Part shown: positions 12,222 through 23,853 of the stretch, in pieces
Layout of the letters: each line of letters opens with the position of its first letter
Position numbering within the stretch: position 1 is the stretch's first letter
NCBI RefSeq assembly: GCF_007655135.1
Contig: NC_045129.1
Coordinates: 31,187,122-31,251,121, forward strand
Direction: 5' to 3'
Source: Punica granatum
Lineage: Eukaryota > Streptophyta > Magnoliopsida > Myrtales > Lythraceae
Length of the DNA stretch: 64,000 bases
Notes under the pieces: model-generated
Told to the model about the DNA's origin: nothing
What the model saw: the letters and a program-made list of their open reading frames with translations, nothing else
The model's database searches: none
Program-made: the position numbers and the translations under genes

Positions 12222-13879
12222 CAATAAGGAAAGAAGGATTAGTGTCTAACTTTGAACTGAGAGTACCGCTTTACTGTTCTTTCCACAAACATTTTCTTTT
12301 TCATGTAAGGGAAACTTATCCGTGCACAGCACTGCCTACCCTGCGTATATCACGTTTTTATTATAATGACATTTTTCTAATATGCTCGTGGATAGATTTA
12401 TTTGCAAGAAGAAAAAAATTAAGGGTAAGGAAAATAAAGAGTAAGAATTGAAGATAAAATTTGAAAAGATTCAAAAATAATGTCATAGAACGTGAGATTA
12501 GGAATTTGAGAGGAGAGAGCAAATTAAAAGAGGAAAAGTTCTCACATGAGAGGTAAGAGAGAGAGGAGAATGATATTAAGTGGACAACATTGTTATTCAA
12601 TTGTACCATTTTATTTTAAATTGTAAAATAGTTAAACAAAGAATAACATGTATTTTCAACTTTTCAACCACATTATAAAGAGGTAGTTACAAAATTGAAC
12701 TCTTACTTAAATAATAGTGTAAACTAGCGACGACGTTGCACGGGAGATTTGGTGCTAATATAAAATCCAATTATATCTTAAAATGCAAAGTTAATATATT
12801 ATTATACCTTATAATTAGAATACACATATTTAACTTGAAAAGAACTACTTATTTTTAAAATAAATGGATAATAAAAGATGATTACATTTAATATATATAA
12901 ACTAAAAAAATTACTTGATTAAATATAAATAAACTTGAAGATATAAATTATATTCCATCTGATAGCACATATAAAAACAATGGTATTTGTATATATAACT
13001 AAATATTTAACACACTGAGAGAAATGAGCAGGTTAGATGGGGGTGTGAATGTGAAAATTTTCTAGGGGAGAAAAGATGGTTGATAAAATTAATTTTATTC
13101 TATTTGTCCTGTGAATGATAGATATATTTGTAGGATTTTTAGTACATAAATAATTGAATTATCTATAAAAAATTATATCTCGAGATGCTCTTCACATTAT
13201 CGAGTAAAAGTTTCATTTCTTAAGAAAGAACTTTTAATTATTAATTAATATATGTACGGACAGTGATGACTAACTATAAAAATTCATGGAATTTGATCCA
13301 ACTAAGAATATGGCAAAGTTCAATTAAAGGAATTGTATAGACACACAATGTGGAGCTAACGGTTTGCCAACAGAGCTTAGATAGAGTGTTCACATCGCAC
13401 TTTTCGGCTTTTTACATATTATGATTGATTGATTATGGGAACTGGATGAAATGGACTAAAATTATCGTAAGGCAATAAAATAATTGGTAATAACTGTCAT
13501 TGGGTTCGACAAATAAGTACCGCACACATTGTGACCCTAATTTATAGGCCCCATATGGCAGGCCGAATAAAAAATTGGACAGAATTTTTGAAATTCAAAA
13601 CCCATATTTGTTAACGACAGGATATGAGTTAGGTCAAGGAATCATCAGAATATAATTATTAAGGAGCTAATCCCAGTTAAGAAGTAAGTTAAAAAGGTGG
13701 ATTAGGATTATATTTTATTCACAAAGATAGAAATGCCCTTACTATTATTTTGATTTACAAACAATACATAGGAGAATTATTATTATTATTATTATTATTA
13801 GAAGGCAACGAAGAAATTGAAGAGGGAATAGGGGCAATAGGTGCCCGACCTGCCTCCGTCAAAGATCCACCGGTGATCT
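12222..13879. other. AT-rich spacer with a possible Helitron end
   Basis: At 12722-12750 AACTAGCGACGACGTTGCACGG reads, on the minus strand, as a terminus ending CTAGT after a CCCGTGCAACG segment. This is similar to the Helitron-type ends at 55909-58159, but its hairpin is imperfect. An (ATT)n microsatellite lies at 13777-13800. No gene is seen. Confidence 0.3.
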
Positions 13880-14638
13880 TGCTTTTGCTTGTGCGGTTGT
13901 GGCTTCATTTTCTTAAATGACATGTGGTCACATTCTTAGGATAAACTGATAATCTCCTCTATTTGACTATGTTAACTCACACAATTAGAATATTTCATGA
14001 AATTCCATTAATTTTTCATATAATAATAATAATAATCTCTGGGCCTGGCCAAGGAGGGTGTGGCTGCGGCGAGCCCTCCCCTGACCAACGATCTAGTCGA
14101 GGGGATCATGACTGCAATAATTTATCTTTCTTTATTTGTTATTCTTATTCTTTTTTTTTTCATTTTACAAATTATTTAAATATCTAATCAAAATATTATA
14201 TGGGATTTTCTAACAGTGTTTTGGGTTCTTAATTGAGGGGTGGTGCTGCCGACCTCTCATAACCGACATGCATTCTCTGTCTTTAGTTTATTTTTTATTT
14301 TTATTTTTTAAATTTGGAATTAGTTAAAATGGATGACCAAAATATTTCGAGAATATTCTAACTCTGGTCAGTGGCCACTAAGGGCTTGTTGGCAGTCACC
14401 ACCCGCTCAGCGAGGTGCACAACATCTCTATCTTTATTCGTTTTATTGTTAATATTATTATTATATCTCTTATTTAATTTTTCAATAAAATTGAAACATT
14501 TGTAAAAGATTATGAGATAATTTACGGAATGTTTTAAATTGTTAGTCAATATAGTCAAATGGAGAGAAGTATCAATTTTCTATCAGGATGAGGCTAAGTG
14601 TCATTTCATAAAATGTCAAGGGAGGTTGTAATTTACCC
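13880..14638. mobile_element. Diverged Mutator-like element with inverted arms
   Basis: The right arm, reverse strand from 14638, reads GGGTAAATTACAACCTCCC, then GAAATGACACTTAGCC and CCATTTGACTATATTGACT. The left arm has TTAAATGACATGTGG and TCTATTTGACTATGTTAACT at 13915-13980. So ~130 bp arms are inverted but diverged. The core (14040-14110, 14220-14270, 14370-14420) holds unusually GC-rich islets, as in other elements of this window. The left boundary is approximate and no target duplication was resolved. Confidence 0.45.
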
Positions 14639-15689
14639 ACTTTTTTTTAACTTTTTATGTATTTTTTAACTGAAACTTATTTCTGTTTTTAGAAAATTAT
14701 AAAAAATATTTATTTTAAAGGTATCTTGGTCATTTTAATCTCATATCCTTATCCTCATCCTTATTCCTAACCCAACAACCAAACATAACGATAGACACTA
14801 TAGGAAAAAGACCCTAGGGCGATGGATAATGGTCGACGTTTGGGTAAACGTGGGGCAAGGTAAAGCAGGTAGGAGTCTGGGACGACTCTAGGTAAGTGTC
14901 TTCTCCTGACACTTGCGAAAATGTCGAAACACATGGGTTGGGAGAGGTTACCTTACCCAATGCTTTGACCAATAGTGGCCAAAAAAGCGTCCTTTGCCAA
15001 CGTTATACTGACGTCAGGGAAGAAAGGTCATCGAATGCCCCCTTGTCCCGACATCTACAAGTAATGTCGCCCAAGTGGGACTCTTGACGATGTTTATAAA
15101 CGTCGGGAAAGAGGCAAATAAAGTTTCTCTCCTTGAATATATATGCATACTATCAACGTGCTGCAGGTTGCACAGAAAATTTTCCCCCAATTGCTAGCCA
15201 AAAATTTGAAACTCAAATTAAAACTTTGTGGTCAGGAATCAAATGCGTACTAACAATAAGCTGTCAACGTGCTGTCAGTACATGTTCACAATGTTAACTC
15301 ATCAATGCTAATTCACACACGAAAGCTTGCATCTTATGATCCATTTATATTTACTTCACAAATATAACAAGTTTTCTATAAGAAAGATGCAAAGAATACG
15401 GGATGACATCATGTTATAGTGAAAAAGCCAAGGGATTGTATATGAACGGATTTGAAGCTGTTTCGAAGAACATCACGATGATGACATATATACAGTGTAC
15501 TAAATTTAGTGCGGAAAATATGTTTTCTAATATGCGTCGTTAATCTATCAACTTGTTAAAAGCTAGCCGACATTGTGCATATTGATCAAAAATTGGTGTA
15601 ATTACCAATCCGATAACTTGTTAATATATTTTATCATAAAACAAAAGGTCCGATAACTTCCTAAATTATAACCAGGAATTCGATCCCGA

Positions 15690-16380
15690 TATATTGAACC
15701 AATTAAGGTTGAGTTTGGGTTTCAGAAATTGAAAATCACACACGAGCTATCTCACTTGATTAATCCCCTTGATATAAATTTGACCGTGTTTATTAAGGAG
15801 ATAAATGAGCCCCATGATTTCTTACACATATATTTCATGCTCGCTAACTTTGAAATTTTCAACCCCGACATATCGAACCAATTAAAACCTCATTTGGATT
15901 CGAAACAATGAAAATCACACACGAGTGGTCTTACCCGATTACTCCCTTAATATGAATTCGATCGTGCTTATTAAGGAGGGAATCATGCCCTTTGATTAAC
16001 TAAACATTTCATGCTCATTAACTTTGAAATTTTTTACTCCAATATATTGAACCAAGTAAAACCAAGTTTAAATTATAGACATTGAAACTCACACACGAGT
16101 AAACTCACCCAATTAATCCCCTTGACACGAGTTATATCATGTTTATTATGGAGTTGATCGAGCCTATGATCTTACACATTTCATGCTAGTTAACTTTTAG
16201 ATTTTCGGTCTTGACATATTGAACCAATTAAAACTAACTTTGGGTTCAAGACATTGAAAATCACACACGTGCGAACTCACCCAATTAATCCCCTCGATAT
16301 GAAATTCAACCATGTTTATTTAGGAGTGGATTGAGCCCTCCGATCTCATACACATTTCATGCTCGTTAGCTTGTTGCTAG
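15690..16380. repeat. Four tandem copies of a ~175 bp unit
   Basis: The block (G)AAAATCACACACGAG recurs at 15732, 15911, 16084 and 16257, spacing 179, 173 and 173. Each copy also carries CCAATTAATCCCCT, a GTTTATTA(A)GGAG block, CATTTCATGCTCGTTAACTT and a GACATATTGAACCAATTAAA block. Copies differ by roughly a fifth of positions, so the array is old. It lies inside the CACTA-like element. A 60-codon frame at 15729 is a by-product. Confidence 0.85.
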
Positions 16381-17125
16381 CTAGATAATAGTGTGCGAAT
16401 TAATCAAAATTTTCAGCAATCACCATTCTATCAATTTGTTAGGAGTTTGTTGCGAGAAAGCAATTGTTGTAATGAAACGACGAGTAGCAAAGTTCTCGCC
16501 CATCACCAACAAAAATTTCAAAAATCAAATTGCGCGAGAATTTCAAAAACCAAGTTAAATCTTAACATTCTACATATCCTTTATATATCTCATTTTCCCT
16601 TTCCTTTTTATTTGCTTTCTCTTTTTATTTGCTCTACTTCTAATCGGGAAAGGGAAGCTTCGTCGACACTGCCGTTCATCGAAGTTACAATTGTCCTACA
16701 TCACCATCAATACCTAGAATGAGAAGAGCTGGGGTTCATCCTTCTCTAATGCCCCATATGTCATGACTAGCTTTGACGCCAAGGGGTCGGACATTGGGGG
16801 AGTTTCGGGTTGCTAGGTCATGAAATGGGAACAGAAATCGACGACATGCGATAATATGGTGTAATCGAGGTCTCTCGCAGCTGGTGGCTCCTTCTCCTAA
16901 AGCTTGTCCCAATGGCTTCTTCCTACAGCCTCGATCTTGCCTTGGTCGCTCCGATCTCTCTCTCAAACTTCAAGCACGCCATGGTAGCTCCTCTCTCTAA
17001 GGTTTTTCTCCAGCAGTTAAGTGGCCCTTCCCTTTTCTATTTCACTTGGTATATATGTGTCTTTGTCTCTTTGAGGGGGGGCGGGGGAGGGGGGGGATGG
17101 AAGAGTAGTGATCGTGGGTTGATAG

Positions 17126-17258
17126 TCTTCATCTTCATCTTTGTCTTTGTCTTTTTTTTTTCCATCTTCATCTTCGTTTTTGCCTTTGTCTTCATCTTCG
17201 TTTTCGCCTTCGTCTTCATCTTCGTTTTCGCCTTCTTCTTCTTCGTCTTTGTCATTCC
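17126..17258. repeat. TTC/TTCATC-type compound microsatellite
   Basis: An imperfect array of TTCATC, TTCGTT, TTCGCC and TTTGTC hexamers. The Lys/Thr-Met frame on the minus strand (17037-17267) and the Phe/Ser frames on the plus strand come only from this array. Confidence 0.8.
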
Positions 17259-17323
17259 AGTCAACAAGTTGTCAACATGTTGTCTGTGATAAAATGTTTT
17301 TTGGATTTTTTGGTTTTAGGATT

Positions 17324-18624
17324 GGAAAAAAAAACCTAAAATTTCACATAGTTTTCCTAAATTTCTCAATCTACCAACTTTTCAAATTTTGACATGGAAA
17401 ATCAAAACGTTTCCATCCATTTTCCCCATCTATCAACCCATTACTTGTGCCGTTAAAAATGTTGATGTGGCAGTTAAGAGTGCACACGTGGCTAACAGAT
17501 GCTTATGCGTAAACAACTTTCCCATTTTGCCCTTGCATTTCTTCATCACAAGCATATGCTTCGGGGAAAAACAGGTCATTTCACAGAGGGGTTGAAGGAG
17601 GCGAACACTCTCTGCTCCATCCGCCACTTCCTCTTTCGCCCTCTTTTTCACCAGCCACTACCTCCTCCTTCGCCCTCCTCATCGTCAGCCACCTCTTCCT
17701 CCTCTTCTCCCCTTGACCCTAAGTTGCTTATGTCTTTGCTTGCTCAACATCCTTACTGCACGGGACCCTTGCACCCAATAGCCATAGACATCGGCGGCCC
17801 TTTCGCTACTTCGTCCCCCTCTATCTCGCTAACTACTTCACCGATTTTGTGGCCCTCTCCTTCATCGCCCTCAAGGCCCTCTCCCCTCTACCCTTCAATG
17901 CCCCTCCAACTACACTTCCCTATCTGTTTCCCCTCAAATATCGCCCTCATGCACCGCTCATTATCCACCTTCTGTTCAATCCGTCGAAGTCTCCGGCCCC
18001 ATTTACTTCCCCTCATATCTGCCAACACTGTCTCTAACGTGCTCTTCAAAGGCTCTGACCCTTATGTCATCTCTAGAAACCCCAAGTACCTCAAGTACCT
18101 CACCATTTCAGCACAAACCTCGCCTAAACCTTCCGGAACACCAGCATTCAAACCTCACCTATATCTATTTCTCTGACAACCAGCTCAAGAGGAGGATCCC
18201 AGAGCTTGAATCTCTTCTCGAACTAGCTTAACGGAGAGATTCTTGCCCAAATCGGCAACTTGATCTTATTAACGAATTCATTGCCAAGTTAATTGAAGCT
18301 TTGCTGCTGTGAAGGAAGGAAGGTAGTGGCGTTAGAGTTGCAAGGGTTACACGGAAGAAGAAGGTCAAACTTTGACCAAATTTGACCGGTTCACGTCTAG
18401 TTCAGTTTATTTTAATCGGTGTAGGCTCATTCAGAGCGCCACGTAAGCTTCCATCTGCCACATAAACTCCATTAACAACCACATCAGCATTTTTAACGGC
18501 ACAAGTAACGGGTTAGTAGATGGAGAAAACAAAGAGAAACGTTTTGATTTATTAGGTTAAAATTTGAAAGGTTGGTAAATTGGGAAATTTAGGAAAACTT
18601 TATGAATTTTTAGGCTATTTTCCA
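17324..18624. mobile_element. Pack-type Mutator-like element nested in the CACTA element
   Basis: Inverted arms of ~150 bp are seen. Left: GGAAAAAAAAACCTAAAATT, AGTTTTCCTAAATTTCTCAA, ACTTGTGCCGTTAAAAATG. Right, reverse strand: GGAAAATAGCCTAAAAATTC, AGTTTTCCTAAATTTCCCAA, ACTTGTGCCGTTAAAAATG. TTTAGGATT occurs at 17315-17323 and 18625-18633, a 9-bp direct repeat. The interior (17540-18330) is GC-richer, host-gene-like sequence including a leucine-rich-repeat fragment. Outside the duplications a further inverted similarity continues (17262-17311 against 18664-18735), so the outer limit could be about 17262-18735. No transposase is present. Confidence 0.7.
18151..18231 (+). pseudogene. Captured leucine-rich-repeat gene fragment
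   Basis: The frame reads NLTYIYFSDNQLKRRIPELE then SLLELA and a stop. This is one plant-type extracellular LRR (LtyiyfsdNqLkgrIPel) as in receptor-like proteins and kinases. The preceding few hundred bases (17700-18150) are open in shifting frames and probably derive from the same or another host gene, but no single frame can be followed. There is no start, kinase or membrane segment. The fragment sits between the inverted arms of the surrounding Mutator-like element. Confidence 0.55.
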
Positions 18625-19357
18625 TTTAGGATTTTAGGGCTTGGGGGTTTTTGGGTTTTGGGGCTAGAGTTTTAGGGTTTTAAGATTTCAATGGCAAACA
18701 TTTACCACTGTCAACAAATTTGCAACTTGTTGTCTTTTTTTTTTAAAAAAAATTTTGACTACCCTTGGCCAAGACTTAATTTTGAATAAGTGTCGGCCAA
18801 GGGTTTTTTCAAAAAAATTAACAGGTCTAAGCCGACGTTTCCAAGTGTCGGCTTAGGCAAGCATCGACCAAGCCATCTCTTTTTTAAATTTTAATTGTTC
18901 TATAGCGACGCTTATAAGCATTGCCTTTGACTTAAAACCAATGGCAACCCTTTCCTAAACGTCGCCATAAGTCGGGCTAGGCCAACGTTTGCCTAGGCAT
19001 TAGTCGGACCAAACCCGACGGCAAGCGTCGCCCTAAGCATCGGGAGACTTTTAGCGATGCTTTAAGCATCGCCCTTGGCCAAAAAAGCATTGACATAGCC
19101 TATTTTTCTTATACTGGAGTATGAAATCAGGATCGTCCCTATCAAGTGAATGCAATAAAACGGTGATAATTGACATGGAAAGTATTACTAAGTAGTCCAA
19201 AGGTTGGTTTGGATGATCTTCCTTATATTCATAAAACAATTAAACTCGGTCCCTCCATTTCCGAGGAATCCACGTGTCACACCCTCAAATTTAGCTCAAT
19301 TTTTCATTGTTTTACCGCATGCATTTGTTTTAATCATTTTAAAGAATAATAGAAGAA

Positions 19358-19510
19358 TGCATGGTTAGTGGTTGGTCCAACGGCTAAAGCCCAATGCCCG
19401 TTTCTAGAATGTCCACGATTCGATCTTTGGGAATTGCATTTTTCACCCTATGAAAAGTAAGTTCCCTGCCCGTCCTCCCTCTTTTACGCTATTCAAAGAA
19501 GAAAAAACAC
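19358..19510 (+). mobile_element. Possible tRNA-derived SINE-like copy
   Basis: GGTTAGTGGTTGGTCCAACGG resembles an A-box region and CCACGATTCGATCTTTGG, about 50 bases on, a B box. The copy runs into A-rich AGAAGAAAAAAC. No second copy or target duplication was recognised, so this is tentative. Confidence 0.35.
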
Positions 19511-20184
19511 ATTCACCGATTAAAAAATTTTAAGTAACCAACATCTTTTCCATATGATATGATATGAATTGTTGATTCTATATATGCTTCTAGAAGAGAT
19601 ATAGTCGAGGTTGTTGGGATCTTGAGTCGGTTCCTAGGATCTTACAATCTTATGATCCATGGGCAAGCTTCCAATTCCAATCCCAATTTGACTCTGAGGA
19701 TCTAAATTATAAAATCTTAGTGAGATCTCGATCCGACTCCTAGATTGTTGTGCGATCCTAGCGATCTTACACTATACGTAATTTTTGAAAAATTGGCCCA
19801 AGCCCATCCATGTTAAGCTCATATGTCAAGCCTTAAATGCCATAGTTGATAACTTGTAGCTCCCCAATAAGATGAATTTGATCCTAAGGATGATGATGAT
19901 GTTGGTTTAATGGCGATGATTTTCACTATGGCGACGATTTTCACTATGACTTCGATGACGTCTGATATGTTTTTCTTTCTTTGTCGTTGTTTGTTACTTC
20001 TATTTGATAATATCATCTTGATTTTTGGTAACTTGTGAACAATGCATTGTGTTTTTCTAATGACTTATTGTTAGTGATAGGTCTTTTCAGAAGTTGGCAT
20101 CATGTGAACATGAATTTTTTTATGGTAGATAAGAGTCATGTGATGGTAAATAAGAGCTGTGATGGACATGAAACTATACATTTA

Positions 20185-20844
20185 TAGGGGTATGCACAGA
20201 TACATGGTATACCAGAAACCGGTCGAAACCTACCTGTTAGGGTAGGGTCCGGGTAGCTCGTATTGAAAATATGGTAGGGTCCGCATATTAAAATAAGGAA
20301 TTGGTGAAAACTGATTCCGATTCCAATTCCTGCATATAGGGTATACAGAACCGGAACCAGTATCCGGACCCGATAATAATTTTCCCTAGTTATATCCAAA
20401 TATATTTCTCCCTTTTACTTTACCATCTTCCCCTCTTTGTCTCTGTCTCTGTCTCTTTCGGTGGAAGTTTCCCATTCCTTATCATCGACAGCTTTGGTTG
20501 GATGACCTCGGTGTGACATGATCGTATTACGAATGTTTAGTTTTGTGGATAGATTAATGAGACATAATACTCTTTATTGTAGATCAATTATAGATTAGTC
20601 TAAATCTATGTCGACATTCTGTTTTGCGTGATCACTGATTATGAATGAGACATTTTCGGTTTTATTTAGCGAGAGAAAAAAATTTATAGGTTCTTACAGG
20701 ATACCCACAACCTGTGGTACAATCCAGGTTTCGGATAGGTTTCAGTTTCAGGACTCAACAAGGTAGGCTCCGATTCCAAAATCTTAGAACACGTTCCTTA
20801 CGGGTCGTGAAAAAAACAGGGTACCCCAGACTGGAGCACCGCTA
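20185..20844. mobile_element. hAT-like non-autonomous element, copy 2, with exact 8-bp duplication
   Basis: The left end is TAGGGGTATGCAC; the right end, reverse strand, is TAGCGGTGCTCC. TACATTTA lies at 20177-20184 and 20845-20852, an exact 8-bp direct repeat, the length hAT transposases make. Its outer ~230 bp on each side align with the copy at 1-444. The middle 200 bp (about 20400-20600, with GTCTCTGTCTCTGTCTCTTT) is absent there. No transposase is encoded. Confidence 0.85.
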
Positions 20845-20852
20845 TACATTTA

Positions 20853-22899
20853 TTTATATATATTTTTAATGATGGGTAAGATCTTAGAGTCCTCAATTCG
20901 ATCCTTGATCCCACGACTCTCTTTCGATCCTTGGTAGGATCGTGAGCCTGACAAACTTGGATATAGTTGTTCTTATGTGTAAATTTATGTCTATGATTCT
21001 TAATTTTCATCCCATTAATTTCACTGATTCATTCTACACAATATTAATTGAAGTTAAAAATTGCTACATGACTAGTTCCTCTTATATTTATTACCACATG
21101 ATGTGAATACTACTTAAAATCACCAATAAATGACCACCCCGACTATCAATTCGCTCAGTTACTCCACTTGTTAGAAGGACCAAAACTGCCAACTAGCATA
21201 TCACCGATAAGAGGATTCAAGGGTTGGACTAAGTGACTCGACTACACCTTTAGATAAGCACTATAAATATTTGGGTCACACCACTCACCATGTGACTAAC
21301 TCTTACGTTTGAGCTTTTGAGCTATCTCGCCATTATCTTTCCCTATGTAGAGTTCTCTTTGACTTGGAGCGTTGGATGGTCGATCAACTCTACACCTCCA
21401 ACCCCTGAATTGATTGTGTTTCATGTCACTAGAATGTCACCGAAGCAACGAGCAGCGTTATCAGAACTACAATTTACTGAAGAGACCTAACAACGTGACG
21501 AAGAAATGATGATTGACATAAGCGAAGATAATTTTTTTGATATTTTATGGTAATATGACAGCTGTTTAAAACTCTATCGCACACTATGCTAGAAATAAAA
21601 TAAAAAGAAAAGGTCAGAAGAGTATAGTGCGGTCACATTTACCTTCATTTAATAACCAAGAGATTTTATATTTGATTCTTATGATCAGACTACTCATACA
21701 TTTTATTTTATTAGTTGTTAGAAATTTTATTTTATTTTATATGTACTAAAGTCATTAATATCCCTTATAATAAAATATTAAAAGAAAAAGAGTAAAAGAA
21801 ACACTTCCATGTATCTTGTCAGAAAGATGCTATAAGCGACAATGTAGTATTATTAATAATTATTTTGATAACTTCGTGCTTATATCAATTAAGGATAAAA
21901 CAATGCATTAGGATCAATCAATGTATGTTCGATCAGCCTTCTCCATTGTCCGCATTATTTATGATTGCTTTTACCAAATCCTTCTCCATTTAAACTTTAT
22001 GTCAACACATCATCATTGCTTCGTATCGCACCTTTTCATCCTTCGAAATTACTCTTGTCATGCATATGGATGGACATTTTGTCTAGTTAAACTATATCCT
22101 ATTTCTTCTTCAACAAACTGTCGTATCCCGTAGTCCATTCCTATTCTCAGTTTCTCACTTCCAACAGCCTCAATGAGTTCAAATTAGAAAACTCCCTCTT
22201 TTGAACTCGATCCATCATTAAATATGAGCGAGAATAATCAACCCAAGGCAACAATTAACAATATATATATATATATATATATAAAATAACTGTTTCAAGT
22301 ACTACATGACCCAAGTTATATGAATCATGCCACATACAGAACCGTCGTCTTTCGTGGGATCCATGAATTATCAATTCAGAAGTGCCTCTAAGATCCGTTT
22401 GACGCAATACTTTAAGCCGCTCCCGAGTCCTCCACAAGATCTAGGGATAAAGACTCTGGCTCGAGAAATTGGGTGCCCCTGGACCACTTCCTGTTGAGGT
22501 GGGGACAAGGCCGCCGTTCTCGCAATGGATCAAATTTAAATGCTCTTCATTTTTATATATATTTTGTCTGATATCTCTGGGAAAGCCCTCCATTTGCATG
22601 TGAAATTTAATCTTATAGCCAAAAAAAAATTATATAAATATATGTATTATTTAATAATTCCCAACTGAATTAAAATGGATTGAATTGGACAATAAAACCT
22701 GGCCAGTTCCTTACTGACTGGCCAGAATTTAGAATTAGAAGAGCAATTTGTCTTATTTAACGAAGAAAAAGAAAATTGAATAGTTTGTCTTTTTATGTCG
22801 AAATCCGAAAGCCCGTATAAAGTGACTACTAGTCATTGCTATTGGAATTTTCGAAGTCGGCAGCATGTGCCATCGTTTCTTACCCCAAACGTTTGGTCG
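20853..22899. other. Intergenic, no gene recognised
   Basis: There is a moderately structured stretch at 21120-21500 that may be an old retroelement leader, but no primer site, LTR or frame supports that. A (TA)n run is at 22259-22282. The rest is AT-rich. Confidence 0.3.
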
Positions 22900-22908
22900 G
22901 CTGGAATC

Positions 22909-23844
22909 GGGTTAATCCAAAAAAAAAAAATACGAACTTTGCACTTTTTTCTAAGGATAACACGATCTTTGAAAAATAGTATAGAAAGACATGACATTTA
23001 TATTTTTTCTAAATATAGCACGACCTTTATAAAATAGCACGGAAAGACACGGTCTCAGGTTTTGTTACTTATTTTGCACGACGTCAATTATTCCGTCAGA
23101 TTGTAATGATAACGGCTAATGTGCAGCTAACGATGCTACATGGCACAACATGATTAGTAGAATAGACCCCACAAGTTTTTATTTATTTAAAAAAATTAAA
23201 AAAATTAACAGAAAAGAAAGGGGATTCAACATAATAAGAGAAAAAGGGGAGGAGGCCGACGAGGGTGGCTATGGCGGTAGCTACCATCTTCCAATTGTGG
23301 TCCGCAACATGACCCAATTATGTGGGTGGTAACCGTAACCGAGGTACCCACCGCCAGAATCAAAAGAGCTCCGAAATTGGGGGCTTTTTCATTTCGGCAG
23401 TGGGGGCCCTAATTGCGCCCCCGCAATGTACAATCCACTCCATTCTTTTTTATTTTTTTAAAGAAAAAATCTTCTTTTTTAATTTTTTAAAATTTTTAGA
23501 ATTATTTTTTGATTGAATAAAATATGTGGGACTATTCGTCCAATCGTGCCACGAGGCCCAATTAGTTGTTACCCTTATATTTGACGAACAATTGACGTCC
23601 TACAAGAATAGCAGCTAAACTTGAAGGTTGTGTTTTTTTGTGTTACTATTTTAAAACCGTGCTATATTTAGAAAAAAAAAGGGGGGGGGTGGGGGGCAAA
23701 AGTCGTGCATTTTTGTACTACTTTCTAAATGTCGTGCTATATTTTAAAAATAATGCAAATGTCTTGCTTCTATGTTATTTTATAAAGCTCGTGTTATATT
23801 TAGAAAAAAACTGCAAAAGTCGTATTTTTATGGGTAATTAATCC
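22909..23844. mobile_element. Mutator-like element with repetitive inverted arms
   Basis: The left end GGGTTAATCC and the right end (reverse strand) GGATTAATTACCC open arms that share AATACGA.CTTTGCA, TTTCTAAATATAGCACGA and CTTTATAAAATAGCA. Within each arm the unit 'tctaaatatagcacgacctttataaaatag' occurs two or three times, so arms are themselves repeat arrays. GCTGGAATC (22900-22908) and GTTGGAATT (23845-23853) agree at 7 of 9 bases as the target duplication. The core (23240-23430) is GC-rich with glycine-codon-like GGTGG text and no convincing frame. A G-run at 23681-23695 lies in the right arm. Confidence 0.7.
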
Positions 23845-23853
23845 GTTGGAATT

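Larger units (their letters stand above)
14796..19116. mobile_element. CACTA-like non-autonomous element, host of nested insertions
   Basis: The left end reads CACTATAGGAAAAAGACCC at 14796. The right end, read on the minus strand from 19116, is CAGTATAAGAAAAATAGGC, 13 of the first 16 bases alike. Both are followed within 40 bases by GGGCGATG. Subterminal zones (14820-15110 and 18770-19080) are rich in short direct and inverted motifs around CGACGTT, GTCGGC and AAGCATCGCC, as CACTA subterminal regions are. Flanking 3-bp duplications are not intact (AGA against GAG). The interior holds a 4 x 175 bp array, a TTC-rich microsatellite and a nested Mutator-like element. No transposase frame was found. 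That both ends belong to one element is an inference. Confidence 0.5.

Noticed and set aside
17037..17392. Lys/Thr/Met-rich and Ser/Phe-rich frames
   Set aside because: Translation of a TTC-type microsatellite.
17499..18176. 225-codon Ser/Pro-rich frame
   Set aside because: Lies within the Mutator-like element; the recognisable LRR residues are in another frame, so this frame is not the captured gene.
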